Source of the DNA: a virus
Length of the DNA stretch: 56,376 nucleotides
IMG/VR virus record: IMGVR_UViG_3300031227_000051
Span: 1 to 56,376 of that record
Direction: 5' to 3' (one strand)
Both the position numbers and the translations under genes were made by a program. How positions within the stretch are numbered: the first letter of the stretch is position 1; each line of letters opens with the position of its first letter. A model generated the notes under the pieces. That model made no database searches, was not told where the DNA came from, and saw only the letters and a list, made by a program, of their open reading frames with translations. This document shows, in pieces, positions 8,712-14,759 of the stretch.

Positions 8712-8735
8712 AGTTATATAGAGTGAAATTAGTGA

Positions 8736-8829
8736 GCGAGAATGGCGAAATGGTTACGCATCCCTAAAAGGGGATAGATAGATTATAGACGTATAACTGA
8801 TGCAGGTTCGAATCCTGCTTCTCGCACCA
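8736..8829 (+). tRNA. Class II tRNA, Leu-like, 6-nt anticodon loop
   Basis: Acceptor GCGAGAA/TTCTCGC, long variable arm (TTATA..TATAA), T arm GCAGG-TTCGAAT-CCTGC, A73 and encoded CCA. The anticodon stem ATCCC/GGGAT is perfect but closes only six bases (TAAAAG), so the anticodon (UAA or AAA) is ambiguous. Body features suggest Leu. Confidence 0.65.
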
Positions 8830-8834
8830 TAAGT

Positions 8835-8942
8835 ATAACGAGAAAGCTGTAATTAGAACAGTAATACATAATGTTAATCATAGTGCACAATGAGTTATGT
8901 ATTTCAGTGAAAGCTGATGGATGCAACGTCCTCTCTCGTTAT
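8835..8942 (+). ncRNA. Structured RNA closed by 9-bp helix
   Basis: ATAACGAGA (8835) pairs with TCTCGTTAT (8934-8942). Internal helices include AATACATAA/TTATGTATT and a GGATG-CAA-CGTCC hairpin. No T arm, so it is not a tRNA. Sits 5 nt after the CCA of the previous tRNA. Confidence 0.5.
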
Positions 8943-8962
8943 ATTTTAATTAATGAGTACAC

Positions 8963-9027
8963 AAAACGAAATCAATGTATAGTCAAGTAGTTGCCGGCGA
9001 CGAAAAAGGCATGACATTAATCGTTTT
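8963..9027 (+). ncRNA. Small stem-loop RNA
   Basis: AAAACGA/TCGTTTT closes an inner AATGT/ACATT helix and a TGCC/GGCA hairpin. Lies between two tRNA-like genes. Confidence 0.4.
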
Positions 9028-9041
9028 ATTCGACTCGTTAT

Positions 9042-9110
9042 AGAGAGGTATTGTAATGATAACATGAGGCAATCCCCTCGATGCAGGTTCGAATCCTACC
9101 CTCTCGCCCA
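9042..9110 (+). tRNA. tRNA-like gene, short anticodon arm
   Basis: Acceptor pairs 2-7 (GAGAGG/CCTCTC), D arm with AATGATA loop, T arm with TTCGAAT and encoded CCA are present. The anticodon arm is about 3 nt short (GAGG-CAATCC-CCTC), so no reliable anticodon; TCC (Gly) is possible. Position 73 is C. Confidence 0.5.
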
Positions 9111-9118
9111 AAATTAAG

Positions 9119-9275
9119 TAAGATAGAACAGGTATTCATTATCAAAATTTGTGCTCTGACGTGTAAGCGTACGATGAGAGAAGGTTTATCTATATCATGT
9201 ATGTCCTAACATAGACTTGGGTCTATCACGTGGAACTGAAGGACGAAAAAATAAATACAAGTCAGTTCTATCTTA
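9119..9275 (+). ncRNA. Structured RNA closed by perfect 11-bp helix
   Basis: TAAGATAGAAC (9119-9129) is perfectly complementary to GTTCTATCTTA (9265-9275). Internal hairpin ATAGAC-TTGG-GTCTAT. No coding potential. Comparable to the elements at 8835, 19670 and 11012. Confidence 0.55.
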
Positions 9276-9286
9276 TAGCATTCATT

Positions 9287-9359
9287 GGGCACTTAGTTCA
9301 AGACGGTAGAACAATCTCTGATTAGAGATTAAATACGAGTTCGAGTCTCGTAGTGTCCT
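9287..9359 (+). tRNA. tRNA, Ile(GAU)-like, 6-nt anticodon loop
   Basis: Acceptor GGGCACT/AGTGTCC, D stem GTTC/GAAC and T stem ACGAG/CTCGT are intact. The anticodon stem ATCTC/GAGAT closes six bases (TGATTA), so base 32 or 38 seems missing; the likely anticodon is GAT. CCA is not encoded. Confidence 0.6.
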
Positions 9360-9483
9360 TTGAATGCTTAAATTATTAAAAAAATGCTTAAAAAATGAAA
9401 AAAAAATGATTTTTATTTACCAAGCATATACTTATTAGAAAGAAACGGAAAGTCTCGAAAGAGAAGAAATAAGGAAAATTAGA

Positions 9484-9624
9484 ATGCGAAGAAATAAACA
9501 AAAATTTAGCGAACTCGAATCATTATCAATGTGTATGAATCCCTGTGGACCGATGGTCTATTTGAATCATAAACAAAAGATAGATGCGATTACAGGGACA
9601 AATGGGCTAATGGGATATATGTAA
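9484..9624 (+). CDS. Possible 46-aa leader peptide
   Basis: ATG 9484 follows AAGGAAAA (9470-9477) and runs 46 codons to TAA, with Cys-Pro-Cys-like MCMNPCGP in the middle. Its 3' end overlaps the left arm of an alternative hairpin upstream of a terminator, the layout of an attenuator leader. It may be non-coding. Confidence 0.4.
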   Translation: MRRNKQKFSELESLSMCMNPCGPMVYLNHKQKIDAITGTNGLMGYM

Positions 9625-9682
9625 GTTATATACAACAAAACTTCTCCATTAGACCCAAGAAATAAACCGCTTGGGTTTTTTA
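9604..9682 (+). promoter_or_regulatory. Possible attenuator: antiterminator and terminator
   Basis: CCCAAG (9654-9659) pairs with CTTGGG (9670-9675) before a T-run, a good intrinsic terminator. The same CCC belongs to CCATTAGACCC (9646-9656), which can pair with GGGCTAATGG (9604-9613). The two helices compete, so transcription toward the downstream tRNAs could be conditional. Confidence 0.5.
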
Positions 9683-9697
9683 TTTAGCCGAAAGTTC

Positions 9698-9725
9698 TTG
9701 ACAGATTTTTGATAAGAATTATAGT
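9698..9725 (+). promoter_or_regulatory. Promoter, TTGACA-16-TATAGT
   Basis: TTGACA 9698-9703, TATAGT 9720-9725; restarts transcription after the terminator. No gene is seen between it and tRNA-Met at 9831. Confidence 0.8.
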
Positions 9726-9830
9726 AGTTTTCTAAGATGAAAAGTAAGGGTCTTTATAAGAGAAATGAGACATTAATGATGTTTTGTTTTATAGAAGTGG
9801 CAATTGTGAAAGAAGAAAAAAATTTAGTGT

Positions 9831-9906
9831 GCCGTTATAGCTCAATTGGCAGAGCAATCGTTTCATGTGCGAAAGGTTACAGGTTCGATTCCCGTTAACG
9901 GCACCA
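9831..9906 (+). tRNA. tRNA-Met(CAU), elongator
   Basis: Acceptor GCCGTTA/TAACGGC, D stem GCTC/GAGC, anticodon loop TTCATGT, T loop TTCGATT, encoded ACCA. The 27-43 pair is an A-A mismatch. Confidence 0.85.
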
Positions 9907-9916
9907 TTTATATATT

Positions 9917-9973
9917 AAGGACATATACAGCAAATCAAAAAATACTATGGTTAAGTAAAAATGTGTCCTGTAT
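9917..9973 (+). ncRNA. Pseudoknot RNA family, copy 1
   Basis: P1 GGACATA (9919-9925)/TGTGTCC (9962-9968); P2 TACA (9926-9929)/TGTA (9969-9972) in H-type pseudoknot order; conserved ACAGCAAATCAAAA; P3 hairpin TACT-ATGGTTA-AGTA with a 7-nt loop. Lies between two tRNA genes. Confidence 0.65.
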
Positions 9974-9978
9974 TTAAT

Positions 9979-10045
9979 CAGGTAGTGGTCTAGTCCGGCT
10001 AAGACACAAGCATTGGAAGCGGAGGTTCGAATCCTCTCTACCTGA
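9979..10045 (+). tRNA. tRNA-Pro(UGG)-like, about 8 nt missing
   Basis: CAGGTAG/CTACCTG acceptor with the C1-G72 pair typical of tRNA-Pro, D stem GTCT/AGAC, loop ATTGGAA (anticodon TGG), T arm GGAGG-TTCGAAT-CCTCT. Only GC separates the anticodon loop from the T stem, so about 8 nt (most of the 3' anticodon strand and variable loop) are absent. It is the only Pro-type tRNA in the window. Confidence 0.55.
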
Positions 10046-10047
10046 CA

Positions 10048-10112
10048 CTTAACAATTGAACAACCTCCACGTGGTGTTAGGTGGAAGCGGGTAATGTCGA
10101 CAAATAGTTCAA
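10048..10112 (+). ncRNA. Three-stem RNA family B, copy 1
   Basis: TTGAAC (10056-10061)/GTTCAA (10107-10112) closes two hairpins: TCCAC/GTGGA with loop GTGGTGTTAG, and CGG-GTAATG-TCG. The copy at 18790 has compensating changes in both hairpins. It follows a tRNA that lacks CCA. Confidence 0.6.
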
Positions 10113-10151
10113 AGATAGATTTTTTATATATTTATAATAAGCAAAATACGA

Positions 10152-10228
10152 TGCGAGGTAGAGCAGTCTGGTAGCTTTTTGGACTCATAATCCAAAGGTC
10201 GGAGGTTCGAATCCTCTCCTCGCTACCA
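10152..10228 (+). tRNA. Initiator tRNA-fMet(CAU)
   Basis: Position 1-72 is a T-T mismatch (TGCGAGG/CCTCGCT), the unpaired end that marks initiator tRNAs for formylation; D arm GAGCAGTCTGGTAGCT and loop CTCATAA are initiator-like; encoded ACCA. The three stacked G-C pairs of most initiators are reduced to GGA/TCC. Confidence 0.85.
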
Positions 10229-10236
10229 AAATTATA

Positions 10237-10302
10237 AAGGACACATTCAGCAAATCAAAAATAAAAAAACACTGTTAATGTTAATAAAACGTGTCCTGAT
10301 TT
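10237..10302 (+). ncRNA. Pseudoknot RNA family, copy 2
   Basis: P1 GGACAC (10239-10244)/GTGTCC (10291-10296); P2 TCA/TGA (changed in concert relative to the ACA/TGT copies); CAGCAAATCAAAA; P3 hairpin AACA-CTGTTAA-TGTT. Confidence 0.65.
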
Positions 10303-10306
10303 TTAT

Positions 10307-10381
10307 GCGAGTGTAGCTCAGAGGCAGAGCACTAGGTTTCCAACCTAGGTGTCGAGATTTCAAAATTCTCCACTCGCTCCA
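10307..10381 (+). tRNA. tRNA-Gly(UCC)
   Basis: GCGAGTG/CACTCGC, D stem GCTC/GAGC, anticodon stem CTAGG/CCTAG with loop TTTCCAA, encoded TCCA. Confidence 0.9.
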
Positions 10382-10393
10382 TTTTTGTAACAT

Positions 10394-10470
10394 TGTCTCG
10401 TGGCCTAATTGGCTAAGGCACCGGAATTTGACTCCGGCTATTGCAAGTTCGAGTCTTGCCGAGACAACCA
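10394..10470 (+). tRNA. tRNA-Gln(UUG)
   Basis: TGTCTCG/CGAGACA, D stem GCCT/AGGC, anticodon stem CCGGA/TCCGG with loop ATTTGAC, T arm GCAAG-TTCGAGT-CTTGC, encoded ACCA. Confidence 0.9.
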
Positions 10471-10516
10471 TTTATTAATTCAATAAAAGAAACTAACAAT
10501 AGTAATTGTCTCGTGT

Positions 10517-10625
10517 CTGTCCGTGATATATGATACAACAATTATTTACGTTACGGAGTACGTATAGAAATATCAGGTATCAAAGACAGCCTGACGGGCT
10601 CTAACCGTGTAAGGACGTAAATAAT
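10517..10625 (+). ncRNA. Structured RNA, possible large pseudoknot
   Basis: CTGTC..GATAC (10517-10536) pairs with GTATC..GACAG (10577-10589), while ATTATTTACGT (10541-10551) pairs with ACGTAAATAAT (10615-10625). The two helices interlock. A GCC-TGAC-GGGC hairpin lies within. Confidence 0.45.
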
Positions 10626-10704
10626 AGACATAAAAAATATAGTTGTGATATGCGTCATATATATTTCTCTTGTTTATATAATAAAAAGTACTAAGGAGCC
10701 AGAA

Positions 10705-10908
10705 ATGCATGATCACGTAGTGATAAAAATTAGAGAAGATTTGCCGAGAGAGAATATGATATACTGTAAATCAGATGATATGGTCACTTTTACAGATTCT
10801 TTAAACAATAAATATAACGTAACAATTCCAATGGAGGGACTTCTTCCTGAATGGGATGAGTGTGAACGACAATGGTATTGGGTTGAAACACCTGGAATAC
10901 AAAGATAA
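10705..10908 (+). CDS. Hypothetical protein, 67 aa
   Basis: TAAGGAG at 10692-10698 favours ATG 10705 over an upstream in-frame ATG at 10645. Acidic, with a Trp-rich C-terminus (PEWDECERQWYW). It sits within the tRNA island. Family not recognised. Confidence 0.65.
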   Translation: MHDHVVIKIREDLPRENMIYCKSDDMVTFTDSLNNKYNVTIPMEGLLPEWDECERQWYWVETPGIQR

Positions 10909-10915
10909 TTATAAT

Positions 10916-10995
10916 GGGGTTGTTAAGGTAATGATTAATGTAAACCAACAAACGGAACATTAGTTATAAGAGTTCGACTCTCTTCGGCTCCACCA
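10916..10995 (+). tRNA. tRNA-like gene, 15-nt anticodon loop
   Basis: GGGGTTG/CGGCTCC acceptor (with G-T pairs), T arm AAGAG-TTCGACT-CTCTT and encoded ACCA are convincing. The anticodon-position stem AATGT/ACATT closes 15 bases (AAACCAACAAACGGA) without any T, so a normal U33 is impossible. It may be a tRNA mimic. Confidence 0.5.
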
Positions 10996-11011
10996 AAATT
11001 TAAAAAGAATC

Positions 11012-11050
11012 CAAGATTAGACAGTAATAGACAAATAGTGTCTAATCTTG
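11012..11050 (+). ncRNA. Perfect 11-bp hairpin
   Basis: CAAGATTAGAC (11012-11022)/GTCTAATCTTG (11040-11050) around a 17-nt loop. No T-run follows, so it is not a typical terminator. Confidence 0.45.
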
Positions 11051-11122
11051 AATTGAATAAGAGAGTTGAGATTAAAATTCATAATACATATTCTCAGTCA
11101 GATAAAATAATAAAAAAAGTTC

Positions 11123-11150
11123 TTGACAAATTATCAGAAAGAATTATATT
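11123..11150 (+). promoter_or_regulatory. Promoter, TTGACA-16-TATATT
   Basis: TTGACA 11123-11128, TATATT 11145-11150, then ATAGAGTGAAA; drives the structured RNA at 11187. Confidence 0.8.
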
Positions 11151-11186
11151 AGTAATATAGAGTGAAATTAGTGATAAAAAGAAATG

Positions 11187-11379
11187 AATTAGTTTTTACA
11201 TAGGACGGATTAGCGCCGTTGAAAGAAACTTCACCTTTCTAAATTGTTAGCTACTAAACTGAAAGAAATCATGTCGTGAAGTGAAATGTAGGAGACCCTG
11301 CTCTTTGGTGCATCAAAACAGGTAACGAGGAACAAATCGTTTATAAAATCTTGCTCATGTTAAACCGCATGAACTAATT
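11187..11379 (+). ncRNA. About 190-nt multi-helix RNA with own promoter
   Basis: AATTAGTT at the 5' end pairs with AACTAATT at the 3' end. Inside: ACGG-ATTAGCG-CCGT, ACTTCAC/GTGAAGT enclosing CTTTC/GAAAG, GTAGG-AGAC-CCTGC and TCATG/CATGA. No known class fits by eye. Confidence 0.5.
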
Positions 11380-11410
11380 AATTTATTTCTTTTTTGACAA
11401 ATATTAAATT

Positions 11411-11498
11411 GGGTAGGTAAATGCTAATCGGATAGGCAAGCAGGCTGTAACCCTGTCCTCGAAAGGGGCTGGAAGTTCGAGTCTTCCCCTGCCCACCA
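11411..11498 (+). tRNA. tRNA-Tyr(GUA)
   Basis: GGGTAGG/CCTGCCC, anticodon stem GCAGG/CCTGT with loop CTGTAAC, class II variable arm CCTC-GAAA-GGGG, encoded ACCA. Confidence 0.9.
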
Positions 11499-11507
11499 AA
11501 TTAAATG

Positions 11508-11568
11508 TCGAGAATGTAGTGTAATTGACTGGTTCGATAATTTTAATTTATTTTACAAAAATTCTCGA
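11508..11568 (+). ncRNA. Hairpin TCGAGAAT/ATTCTCGA before an HNH gene
   Basis: 8-bp perfect stem at 11508/11561 enclosing 45 nt that include GGTTCGATA. It could be a decayed tRNA-like element or the leader of the HNH gene. Confidence 0.35.
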
Positions 11569-11600
11569 ACTTATATACTTATAAATAGAGGTAAAAAATT

Positions 11601-12125
11601 ATGAAAAAGTCAGCACGAACAAATCTTAGAAAAAGAAGAAAGGCATTATTTGTGGAAAGAATGGGAGGCAAATGTTCTATTTGCGGATATAATAAGTGTA
11701 TTAATTCATTAGTATTTCATCATATTAATAAAAATGATAAGAATTATGAACCAGCACAACTAATGAATTTTTCTATCAAAAAGATAGAAAATGAATTAAA
11801 AAAGTGTATTTTAATTTGTGCAAATTGTCATGGAGAATTGCATTCAGAAAAATATGATTATAAAATTAATGTTCAAAAATATATTAGAGAATGAGTTGAA
11901 ATTGAATGTAAATTTTGTCATACAAACTTTTCAACAATGAATAAGAATAGAGTATATTGTTCACAAAAATGTAGTGATTTGGCATTACTAAAAGTTCCAA
12001 ATAGACCTACAAAAGATGAATTAAAAGAACTAATTTCCAACAATACATGAGTTGATATTGGAAGAATGTTTAGTGTATCAGATAACGCAGTAAGAAAGTG
12101 AGCAAAAAAATACAAATTAATATAA
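11601..12125 (+). CDS. HNH homing endonuclease, three in-frame TGA
   Basis: N-terminus: zinc-supported HNH domain with CSICGYNKCINSLVFHHINK and CILICANCHGELHS (about residues 28-81). After TGA (residue 98) the frame continues VEIECKFC..RVYCSQKC, then SNNT-W-VDIGRMFSVSDNAVRK-W-AKKYKL, a C-terminal helix-turn-helix in which Trp is exactly what the family carries. 174 aa. Free-standing, between tRNA-Tyr and tRNA-Asp; homing enzymes of this kind cut tRNA or neighbouring loci lacking the insert. Confidence 0.85.
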
Positions 12126-12130
12126 AATAT

Positions 12131-12204
12131 GAGGCTGTATCCATCTGGGAAGGAGCTACCCTGTCACGGTAGTAAGGCGGGTTCAATTCCCGTCAGCCTC
12201 GCCA
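12131..12204 (+). tRNA. tRNA-Asp(GUC)
   Basis: GAGGCTG/CAGCCTC, anticodon stem CTACC/GGTAG with loop CTGTCAC, T loop TTCAATT, G73, encoded CCA. Confidence 0.9.
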
Positions 12205-12219
12205 TTTTTAATTAAATTA

Positions 12220-12293
12220 GGAGAGGTGGTGTATTGGTCGCACATATGGTTGAAGCCCATAGAGTATCAGTTCAATTCTGGTCCTCTCCACCA
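12220..12293 (+). tRNA. tRNA-Phe(GAA)
   Basis: GGAGAGG/CCTCTCC, D stem GTGT/GCAC, anticodon stem TATGG/CCATA with loop TTGAAGC, encoded ACCA. Base 37 is G. Confidence 0.88.
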
Positions 12294-12330
12294 AATTAAA
12301 ATCTTGACAAAAATGATAAAAGAGGATTAT

Positions 12331-12561
12331 ATGATAACAGTTACTATAACAGAAAAAGATATGTCAAAACAAAATCGTATTGAACTACAGTATGAATGTA
12401 AAGATTGTCGTTTCAAGAAAAAATGTATAAAAGACCTTGGTGAAAATTATCAATCATTTATGGGATCTTATAATTGCAGAAGAACTTGGGCATGTAATTG
12501 TCAAGATAAAAAAAGAAGTTTTCTAAAAAGTTTTCTAAAAATATTTAGAAAAATAATGTAG
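12331..12561 (+). CDS. Small Cys-rich basic protein, 76 aa
   Basis: SD AGAGGA before ATG 12331. Cysteines CKDCRFKKKC and later NCRRTWACNC look metal-binding; the C-terminus is strongly basic. The TAG stop overlaps the first bases of the following tRNA. A possible TTGACA at 12304 precedes it. Confidence 0.6.
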   Translation: MITVTITEKDMSKQNRIELQYECKDCRFKKKCIKDLGENYQSFMGSYNCRRTWACNCQDKKRSFLKSFLKIFRKIM

Positions 12562-12643
12562 GGGTATAGCCAAATTGGTAAGGCTCTAGTCTGATACGCT
12601 GGGAAAACACCGTCTCTGAGTTCGATCCTCAGTGCCCCTACCA
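12560..12643 (+). tRNA. tRNA with GAU loop and long variable region
   Basis: AGGGGTA/TGCCCCT, D stem GCC/GGC, anticodon stem CTAGT/GCTGG closing CTGATAC (GAT in register), T arm CTGAG-TTCGATC-CTCAG, encoded ACCA. The variable region is 13 nt, too long for a normal tRNA-Ile; a Ser-type class II tRNA with shifted register is an alternative. Confidence 0.65.
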
Positions 12644-12778
12644 AAAAATTTAAGAATAGGCTATCGGGCTGAGGCGTTGGTTTACGAAAGAAGACCGAAA
12701 GTTTTAGTCCGTTCGTCATCATATTAAAAGAAGAAAAGTAGTGATTAATGAAAGTCACCAATAAATATTCGGCTGAAA

Positions 12779-12838
12779 AAGATAGTCACTTTTAGTCCAA
12801 TAAGTTATATAGTGATTGAACAATGGTAATACTATCTT
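12779..12838 (+). ncRNA. Small RNA closed by AAGATAGT/ACTATCTT
   Basis: 8-bp terminal helix (12779-12786/12831-12838) around a TCACT/AGTGA hairpin. The stretch 12644-12778 before it has no gene; it contains a GTGA/TCAC hairpin and a 10-base TTTTAGTCC direct repeat shared with this element. Confidence 0.4.
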
Positions 12839-12859
12839 ATCTATACTGCTTTTTATTAA

Positions 12860-12994
12860 AAACAAAGAAGATATCGTTATAGAGGTAAGAAAGGTTCGCC
12901 AGCTATTTAATTTTACAAACCGGAAATTGTACGATTGAATATACCGTGGTAATGGTTTTGCAAACCGTCAAAGCTGGACGAGTTTTCTTTGTTT
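12860..12994 (+). ncRNA. Structured RNA closed by 10-bp helix
   Basis: AAACAAAGAA/TTCTTTGTTT terminal helix followed by GCTTTTTTTT; inner CCAGCT/AGCTGG helix and GGTTT-TGC-AAACC hairpin. The T-run suggests the element ends a transcript. Confidence 0.5.
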
Positions 12995-13017
12995 GCTTTT
13001 TTTTACAAAAAATTATG

Positions 13018-13138
13018 CTAACTAGATGGTGAGAAAGTCATAAAGTAGATGTTACTAATTAGTGGCGGTAACCATATCTAATTTAACAGACTATAGTGAT
13101 GAAAAATGGCGAGTTACCCGTCTATTCTGTTTAGTTAG
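13018..13138 (+). ncRNA. Structured RNA closed by CTAACTA/TAGTTAG
   Basis: Contains TAGAT/ATCTA enclosing GTTAC/GTAAC, and a second domain ACAGA/TCTGT. No coding or tRNA signature. Confidence 0.42.
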
Positions 13139-13144
13139 TCTTTT

Positions 13145-13221
13145 GCTTCCTTAGCTCAATTTGGCAGAGTACCGGATTTGTAACCCGGAGGTTGTAGGTT
13201 CGAGGCCTACAGGAAGCACCA
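13145..13221 (+). tRNA. tRNA-Thr(UGU)
   Basis: GCTTCCT/AGGAAGC, D stem GCTC/GAGT, loop TTTGTAA, T arm GTAGG-TTCGAGG-CCTAC, encoded ACCA. The 31-39 pair is A-C, a mismatch seen in several tRNAs here. Confidence 0.88.
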
Positions 13222-13223
13222 TT

Positions 13224-13300
13224 GCCTCTTTAGCTCAATTTGGCAGAGCATCGGTTTCGTAAACCGGAGGTTATAAGTTCAATGCTTATAGGAGGCACCA
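13224..13300 (+). tRNA. tRNA-Thr(CGU)
   Basis: GCCTCTT/AGGAGGC, anticodon stem TCGGT/ACCGG with loop TTCGTAA, T arm ATAAG-TTCAATG-CTTAT, encoded ACCA. Tandem with tRNA-Thr(UGU) and very similar in its 5' half. Confidence 0.88.
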
Positions 13301-13309
13301 AAAATTGAT

Positions 13310-13389
13310 AGGGAGATGAACGGCAGGTTGAATAGTAGAGATGCATACTGAATTTCAGAAATAAAGTGGGTTCGAATCCGCTCTCCCTT
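13310..13389 (+). tRNA. Class II tRNA-like gene, abnormal anticodon arm
   Basis: AGGGAGA/TCTCCCT acceptor and a T arm around TTCGAAT are clear. Stem TAGTA/TACTG closes 8 nt (GAGATGCA), and ATTT-CAG-AAAT resembles a variable arm. No acceptable anticodon; CCA not encoded. Confidence 0.45.
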
Positions 13390-13401
13390 CCCTAAAATTA
13401 T

Positions 13402-13521
13402 GGCGAGGCAACAAGATTGACTTTTAGTTTGAGTGATGCACTTAGAATCATTTCAGCTATTAGTGACGACATTGTAATCTTCACACTCATAAGTTCTTGT
13501 TCAGTGTGATCCTTGCGACCA
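13402..13521 (+). ncRNA. tRNA-like RNA with ACCA end and enlarged core
   Basis: GCGAGG (13403-13408) pairs with CCTTGC (13511-13516), then G-ACCA. The 1-72 position is G-G. Inside are AAGATT/AATCTT and GAGTG/CACTC helices and a CACACT/AGTGTG hairpin rather than D and T arms. A second RNA with the same GCTTGC-type, G-ACCA end is at 16760. Confidence 0.45.
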
Positions 13522-13584
13522 AAGTTAAAGGTTCTGGGAGCGTGCCTAAAGAGAATGAATATCTCAGCTCTCTTCATTAAAATC

Positions 13585-13612
13585 TTGACAAGAAAATGAA
13601 AATAATTATTAT
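13585..13612 (+). promoter_or_regulatory. Promoter, TTGACA-16-TATTAT
   Basis: TTGACA 13585-13590, TATTAT 13607-13612, then ACATAGAGTGAAA. Confidence 0.8.
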
Positions 13613-13642
13613 AGTTTTTACATAGAGTGAAAAGAAACGAAA

Positions 13643-13723
13643 AAGTGTTGTAGTATACCTAGGATATGTTAAAGACTGACAGTACATATCGATCTATCTA
13701 ATTAGATAGATTTAACTACACTT
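13643..13723 (+). ncRNA. Structured RNA with perfect 20-nt palindrome
   Basis: AAGTGT-GTAGT and ACTACACTT form the ends; ATCTATCTAATTAGATAGAT lies within as a perfect palindrome. The hairpin AGAC-CGTAA..TTTACG-TCT and a CCACCA follow to 13760. Confidence 0.42.
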
Positions 13724-13774
13724 AAAAAAGACCGTAACTAGTTTACGTCTCTGTCCACCATTTATTTAAATTAT

Positions 13775-13848
13775 GACTCTCTAGTGAAATGGTATCACGA
13801 ATGACTGTTAATCATTGATTTCAAGTTCAAATCTTGAGGGAGTCGCCA
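13775..13848 (+). tRNA. tRNA-Asn(GUU)
   Basis: GACTCTC/GGGAGTC, D stem GTGA/TCAC, anticodon stem AATGA/TCATT with loop CTGTTAA, T loop TTCAAAT, G73, encoded CCA. Confidence 0.9.
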
Positions 13849-13862
13849 TAAATTAATCGAAT

Positions 13863-14022
13863 AATAATGCTATATATAGTTTGTACGGTCGAGAATCTTT
13901 ATAACGTTATAGTGCCGTACCTTATGTACTTGTTTGCGTACGTCTTAAGCTCCGATACCAAATAAGTTGTAATAATGTAAATTATTGTGTATAAAGCATA
14001 GTCAACTATGTATAGTATTATT
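13863..14022 (+). ncRNA. 160-nt RNA closed by 12-bp helix
   Basis: AATAATGCTATA (13863-13874)/TATAGTATTATT (14011-14022). Internal helices GTACGG/CCGTAC, GTAC/GTAC and CATAGT/ACTATG. Confidence 0.5.
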
Positions 14023-14036
14023 TTTAATTAAAGTTC

Positions 14037-14064
14037 TTGACAAAATATCGAGAATGATTATATT
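14037..14064 (+). promoter_or_regulatory. Promoter, TTGACA-16-TATATT
   Basis: TTGACA 14037-14042, TATATT 14059-14064, then ATAGAGTGAAA. Upstream of the RNA at 14100 and the permuted tRNA-Leu. Confidence 0.8.
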
Positions 14065-14099
14065 AGTAATATAGAGTGAAAGAAGAGAGTGAGAAAGTA

Positions 14100-14262
14100 A
14101 TAGTAAGTAAAAGCTATCGTACGTAAGCAGATAAAAAATCGCAGAGAAACTCAGGGTAGTCAATGTCTGCGTTGACATCTGGAAAGACAGACGTAAACCG
14201 GCACTTCTGCAGAGTGGGGCGATGTACCGGAAGCTTAACATTGAAGCCCGAAGTTAAGCACT
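14100..14262 (+). ncRNA. Region of strong hairpins
   Basis: GTCAA/TTGAC, CACT-TCTGCAG-AGTG and GCTTAAC/GTTAAGC hairpins in succession; no protein with a ribosome site. Boundaries uncertain. Confidence 0.35.
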
Positions 14263-14269
14263 TTATTAT

Positions 14270-14409
14270 AAGGATAATAACAGCAAAAACAAAAATTCAG
14301 AAATCCGATGGCTTTATGTCGTGTAGGTTCGAGTCTTACTTGTTGATTCTATTTCAACAATGGTGGAATTGGTAGACACGTCGGAAACAATTTTAACATT
14401 ATCCTGTTT
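14270..14409 (+). ncRNA. Pseudoknot RNA, copy 6, carrying permuted tRNA-Leu
   Basis: P1 GGATAAT (14272-14278)/ATTATCC (14398-14404); P2 AACA (14279-14282)/TGTT (14405-14408); conserved ACAGCAAA; P3 AAAATT/AATTTT flanks the tRNA. The insert replaces the 7-nt loop of the short copies. Confidence 0.65.
14296..14385 (+). tRNA. Circularly permuted tRNA-Leu gene (CAG-type loop)
   Basis: The 3' half comes first (14296-14347: loop TTCAGAAA, stem TCCGA, long variable arm, T arm GTAGG-TTCGAGT-CTTAC, acceptor TTGTTGA). After a 7-nt linker the 5' half follows (14354-14385: acceptor TCAACAA, D arm GTGG/ACAC, stem TCGGA). TCAACAA/TTGTTGA and TCGGA/TCCGA are perfect, and the long variable arm plus D arm are typical of Leu. 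Joining the outer ends would give a tRNA with an 8-nt loop containing CAG; the exact junction is uncertain. Confidence 0.72.
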
Positions 14410-14412
14410 TAT

Positions 14413-14488
14413 ACGGGTGTAGCTCAATTGGAAGAGTCCCGGTCTTATATGCCGGTGGTCATGGGTTCGAGCCCCGTCACCCGTACCA
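14413..14488 (+). tRNA. tRNA-Ile(UAU)
   Basis: ACGGGTG/CACCCGT, anticodon stem CCGGT/GCCGG with loop CTTATAT, T arm ATGGG-TTCGAGC-CCCGT, encoded ACCA. Reads AUA. Confidence 0.88.
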
Positions 14489-14509
14489 ATTTTATAAAAG
14501 GAAGTATTT

Positions 14510-14740
14510 ATGACAAAAGATGAATATATCAAAAAGGTAGAAGATTACTGCGAGGCATACGCTAATGCTAAATTATTTGTAAAAGAAGTAAATGATTATA
14601 ATGACGAAAGAGACGAAGAAGGAAGTTATCATGATTATATTCTTTCAATGTCAGCGAAAGATGAAATGACAGAACGTAAAGAAGATTTAATATCATTTTT
14701 ATATTCAAGTACGTATGAAGATGTAGAGATAAAAAAGTAA
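14510..14740 (+). CDS. Hypothetical acidic helical protein, 76 aa
   Basis: AAAGGAAG SD at 14498-14505. Glu/Asp/Tyr-rich, entirely helical in appearance. It lies between tRNA-Ile and a pseudoknot RNA. Family not recognised. Confidence 0.7.
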   Translation: MTKDEYIKKVEDYCEAYANAKLFVKEVNDYNDERDEEGSYHDYILSMSAKDEMTERKEDLISFLYSSTYEDVEIKK

Positions 14741-14759
14741 TAAGAATAATGAGCATATA

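Noticed and set aside
8530-8727. 50-bp repeat as a mobile element end
   Set aside because: It is a duplicated promoter, shared in part with many other sites.
11394-11411. TTGACA just before tRNA-Tyr
   Set aside because: No -10 element at any reasonable spacing before the tRNA starts.
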